Shown: positions 5,676 to 7,058 of the stretch, one piece after another | How the letters are laid out: every line of letters starts with the position of its first letter | Numbering within the stretch: position 1 is the stretch's first letter | From: CAZNER01 sp964572065 | GTDB taxonomy: Bacteria > Patescibacteriota > Dojkabacteria > JAHIVN01 | Reading direction: 5' to 3' | NCBI GenBank assembly: GCA_964572065.1 | Contig: CAZNER010000097.1 | Coordinates: forward strand, 1-7,058 | Length of the DNA stretch: 7,058 bases | Program-made: the position numbers and the translations under genes | Notes under the pieces: model-generated | What the model saw: the letters and a program-made list of their open reading frames with translations, nothing else | Database searches by the model: none | Told to the model about the DNA's origin: nothing

Positions 5676-6584
5676 ATGATACCACAATGGGTACCACTAT
5701 TAATAATTGCATTAGCAGCAGGTGGATTTATTTATTGGAAGAAAAGAAAAGATGATGACGACGATGATAATCATGTCAGTGTTCCATCAAATCCAACTCA
5801 GGAGGAAAGCATGAAAAAATTCGCTGTTATAGTGGGTATTAATGAATATGCAATGGCGGGTATGGATTTATCAGGATGTGTAAATGATGCTAATAATATG
5901 AAAAAGTTTTTGATTGAATGTTGTGGCTTTAAAGAGGCAGGTATTAAAATGCTTACTAATTCTAAAGCAACTAAGAGAAACATATTAGCTCATCTAGATT
6001 GGTTGGTTTCCGGTAGAAAAGCTGGAGACGAGTTATTCTATTATCATTCTGGACATGGAACTCAAGTATTTGATGACTCTGGAGACGAGGCCGATCAACT
6101 TGATGAGGTATTAGTAGCACATGATTTTGATTGGACTGATCCTTTATTAGACGATGAAGTGGCTGCAGTATTTAAACAACTTCCTCAAGGAGCATTTCTA
6201 TCAATGATTTGTGATACTTGTCATTCAGGAAGTATGTCCAGAAGTATTGATAAAAACATTCCAATGCCAAAAGAAATGGCAGAAAAAATGAATGGTAGAA
6301 GTTTAAAGAGAAGAAAGTTTGGTATGAAAAAAGACGGTTCCAATCAAAGACATATCTTGCTTTCAGGATGTAAAGATAACCAGACTTCTTCTGAAACACT
6401 TATAGACGGTATGAGACAAGGTTTATTAACTTATAATTTTATCAAAGAATGTAGAGCATCAGCAAGATCTTGGGCTGATATACATGCTGCTATTGTTAAA
6501 ACACTTAATATGAGTGGTTGGACACAAATACCAGTGCTTTCTGGTACAGATGATCTTAAAAATAGAACGGTTTTTGGGTTATAA
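5676..6584 (+). CDS. Membrane-anchored caspase-family peptidase (C14; prokaryotic metacaspase/orthocaspase)
   Basis: A cysteine peptidase of clan CD. Residues 6-21 form one membrane helix followed by KKRK and six consecutive Asp (26-31), which should place the catalytic part in the cytoplasm. The caspase domain runs from about 47 (KKFAVIVGINEY, strand 1) to the end. The dyad is His127 (YYHSGHGTQ) and Cys182 (ICDTCHSGS). The acidic stretch DDSGDEADQLDEV follows the His, as is usual in metacaspases, which cut after Arg or Lys. SGCKDNQTSSE and GLLTYNFIKE match the C-terminal part of the fold. A basic loop (GRSLKRRKFG, about 208-217) could be a self-cleavage site. The start at 5676 has AGGAGG (5662-5667) 8 bases upstream. 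A second strong site, AGGAGG (5800-5805), precedes Met46, so a soluble 257-residue form may also be made. It sits directly after lon and before a 53-residue gene. Confidence 0.95.
   Translation: MIPQWVPLLIIALAAGGFIYWKKRKDDDDDDNHVSVPSNPTQEESMKKFAVIVGINEYAMAGMDLSGCVNDANNMKKFLIECCGFKEAGIKMLTNSKATKRNILAHLDWLVSGRKAGDELFYYHSGHGTQVFDDSGDEADQLDEVLVAHDFDWTDPLLDDEVAAVFKQLPQGAFLSMICDTCHSGSMSRSIDKNIPMPKEMAEKMNGRSLKRRKFGMKKDGSNQRHILLSGCKDNQTSSETLIDGMRQGLLTYNFIKECRASARSWADIHAAIVKTLNMSGWTQIPVLSGTDDLKNRTVFGL
5800..5813 (+). promoter_or_regulatory. Internal ribosome-binding site and second start of the caspase gene
   Basis: AGGAGG at 5800-5805 is placed 5 bases before an in-frame ATG at 5811-5813 (Met46). 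This start would yield a protein beginning MKKFAVIVGINEY, exactly at the first strand of the caspase domain and lacking the membrane helix and Asp-rich linker. It would then have His82 and Cys137 as the dyad. The site is as good as that of the upstream start at 5676. Alternatively 5811 was the original start and the anchor was added later. Confidence 0.6.
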
Positions 6585-6586
6585 AT

Positions 6587-6748
6587 ATGTCATCAATTAT
6601 TAAAGCAACACCAGTGTTAAATAAAAAGGAATCAAAGAGATTTTTGAAGAAAATAGAAGAAGGTTTAAAAAATCCGGTAGGGCTTGTGCCCACTCCAAAA
6701 TTAGAGGAAGTTCGTAAGAGAATCCTTAAGGAGTATGCCGGTAAATAG
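6587..6748 (+). CDS. Small basic protein following the caspase (53 aa)
   Basis: An intact short gene starting 2 bases after the caspase stop, without a strong ribosome site of its own, so it is probably translated by coupling. The product reads MSSIIKATPVLNKKESKRF at the N-terminus, then a helix (KRFLKKIEEGLK), a turn (NPVGLVPTPKLE) and a final helix (EEVRKRILKEYAG). It has no Cys, Trp or hydrophobic segment. The ATPVL opening followed by RFL resembles, from memory, small uncharacterised archaeal and bacterial proteins, some labelled antitoxin-like, but I cannot verify this. Its place as last gene before the terminator, paired with the peptidase, suggests a partner, inhibitor or substrate of the caspase. 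That is inference. Confidence 0.75.
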   Translation: MSSIIKATPVLNKKESKRFLKKIEEGLKNPVGLVPTPKLEEVRKRILKEYAGK

Positions 6749-6774
6749 CAGATCGTTACTCTATCCGACAGGGG

Positions 6775-6806
6775 GCCTGGTCCTTTGGGCCAGGCTTTCT
6801 ATTTTT
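6775..6806 (+). terminator. Strong intrinsic terminator ending the plus-strand operon
   Basis: A GC-rich hairpin: GCCTGGTCC (6775-6783) pairs with GGGCCAGGC (6787-6795) over nine base pairs, one of them G-U, around a TTT loop. It is followed immediately by TTTCTATTTTT (6796-6806). It begins 26 bases after the stop of the 53-residue gene. The stem strength and T tract are typical of Rho-independent termination. Confidence 0.93.
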
Positions 6807-6808
6807 GC

Positions 6809-6853
6809 GGGATTAAAACGAAGCTCAGTTCACTAGGCGGCGAATCGCGAAAA
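6809..6853 (+). repeat. GC-rich intergenic element, copy B
   Basis: This is the partner of the element at 5601-5645, with core GTTCACTAGGCGGCG at 6828-6842 and GAAAA after the same six-base spacing. It starts three bases after the T tract of the plus-strand terminator and lies beyond the likely end of the converging minus-strand transcript. It should therefore be little transcribed, which suggests a role as DNA rather than as an RNA leader. A small hairpin GCGAATCGC (6840-6848) is possible. The following 40 bases are almost pure A/T. Confidence 0.45.
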
Positions 6854-6872
6854 AAAATTCTAAGTCGATAAA

Positions 6873-6915
6873 AAATAAAAAAAACATAAAACAATAGTTT
6901 AAAAAAATAAACTAT
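6873..6915 (-). terminator. AT-rich terminator of the minus-strand gene
   Basis: TAAACTAT (6908-6915) and ATAGTTTA (6894-6901) are perfect 8-base inverted repeats around a six-base A/T loop. Read on the minus strand, the hairpin is followed by a U-rich run with only isolated other bases down to about 6870. The stem contains no GC clamp, so it is weaker than the plus-strand terminator. The stop codon of the minus-strand gene (6912-6914) lies within the stem. Confidence 0.5.
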
Positions 6916-7058
6916 AGTTTAGATTCATCTTCAATATAGAATACCTCTTCACAATCTGGACAGTATAGTAACCCATCTTCTATAGGTATAAGTTTCTTAC
7001 CACAGACCCTCTCAGGACCGTGCTCATCAATGAGAATTAATGGACAAGTGTAATCTGT
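6912..7058 (-). CDS. Zinc-ribbon protein, C-terminal part (5' end outside window)
   Basis: An open frame on the minus strand runs from the right edge to a TAG at 6912-6914, giving the last 48 residues of a protein. It contains TCPLI near the start, VCGKKLIPI in the middle and YCPDCEEVFY towards the end. These supply up to four Cys (C5, C19, C33, C36 of the visible part) for a zinc site, with a CxxC knuckle closing it. The tail is acidic (YIEDESKL). No Met is present, so the start lies outside. It converges on the plus-strand operon and is followed by an AT-rich hairpin. The Cys spacing and family-like ending make it credible despite its shortness. The function is unknown. Confidence 0.75.
   Translation of the reverse strand, partial: TDYTCPLILIDEHGPERVCGKKLIPIEDGLLYCPDCEEVFYIEDESKL

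Noticed and set aside
5798..6399. Minus-strand ORFs (5798-5983 and 6172-6399) inside the caspase gene
   Set aside because: Both are antisense to conserved caspase-fold coding sequence and lack ribosome sites.
5595..6860. CRISPR array or tRNA in the intergenic regions
   Set aside because: There are only two diverged copies of the element more than 1 kb apart, with no regular spacers and no cloverleaf.
6909..6920. Perfect palindrome AAACTATAGTTT as an operator
   Set aside because: It overlaps the stop codon of the minus-strand gene and the longer inverted repeat at 6894-6915, which is better explained as terminator structure in AT-rich DNA.

Overview
The window is AT-rich, with one dense run of plus-strand genes from the left edge to about 6748, a strong intrinsic terminator, and the 3' end of a minus-strand gene converging from the right. 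Strong AGGAGG-type ribosome sites, short gaps and overlapping stops and starts point to bacterial-style expression in a low-GC host, most like Bacillota. The many small genes without recognisable families, three zinc-ribbon proteins, a lone resolvase-like nuclease and a Lon outside any chromosomal context suggest accessory DNA, perhaps a large phage, plasmid or integrated element. No capsid, terminase, integrase or replication gene is present to prove that.

Left part (1-884): the 3' end of a gene for a PgpH-type HD phosphodiesterase, a family that degrades cyclic di-AMP. After it comes a gap with a near-consensus sigma-70 promoter and a questionable small basic ORF. Middle part (885-3258): six genes. 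They encode a zinc-ribbon protein, a 59-residue membrane or exported peptide, an unrecognised 220-residue protein, a membrane-anchored PD-(D/E)XK endonuclease of the Holliday-junction-resolvase-related family, a second zinc-ribbon protein and an unrecognised 151-residue acidic protein. Right part (3264-6748): a complete LonA protease, a caspase-fold peptidase (prokaryotic metacaspase or orthocaspase) with an N-terminal membrane anchor, and a 53-residue basic protein, followed by a 9-bp GC-rich hairpin and T tract. The last 250 bases hold an AT-rich spacer and a minus-strand zinc-ribbon gene cut by the edge.

The run from about 817 to 6806 could be one transcript, because no convincing terminator interrupts it. 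The best candidates for something new lie at the right. Two unrelated proteases, Lon and a caspase homologue, sit in a row with a tiny companion gene. The caspase gene has two well-formed translation starts that would give membrane-bound and soluble forms. The caspase and its companion are bracketed by two related GC-rich intergenic elements (5601-5645 and 6809-6853). A regulated proteolysis or cell-suicide/defence module is a reasonable hypothesis, but nothing in the sequence proves it.
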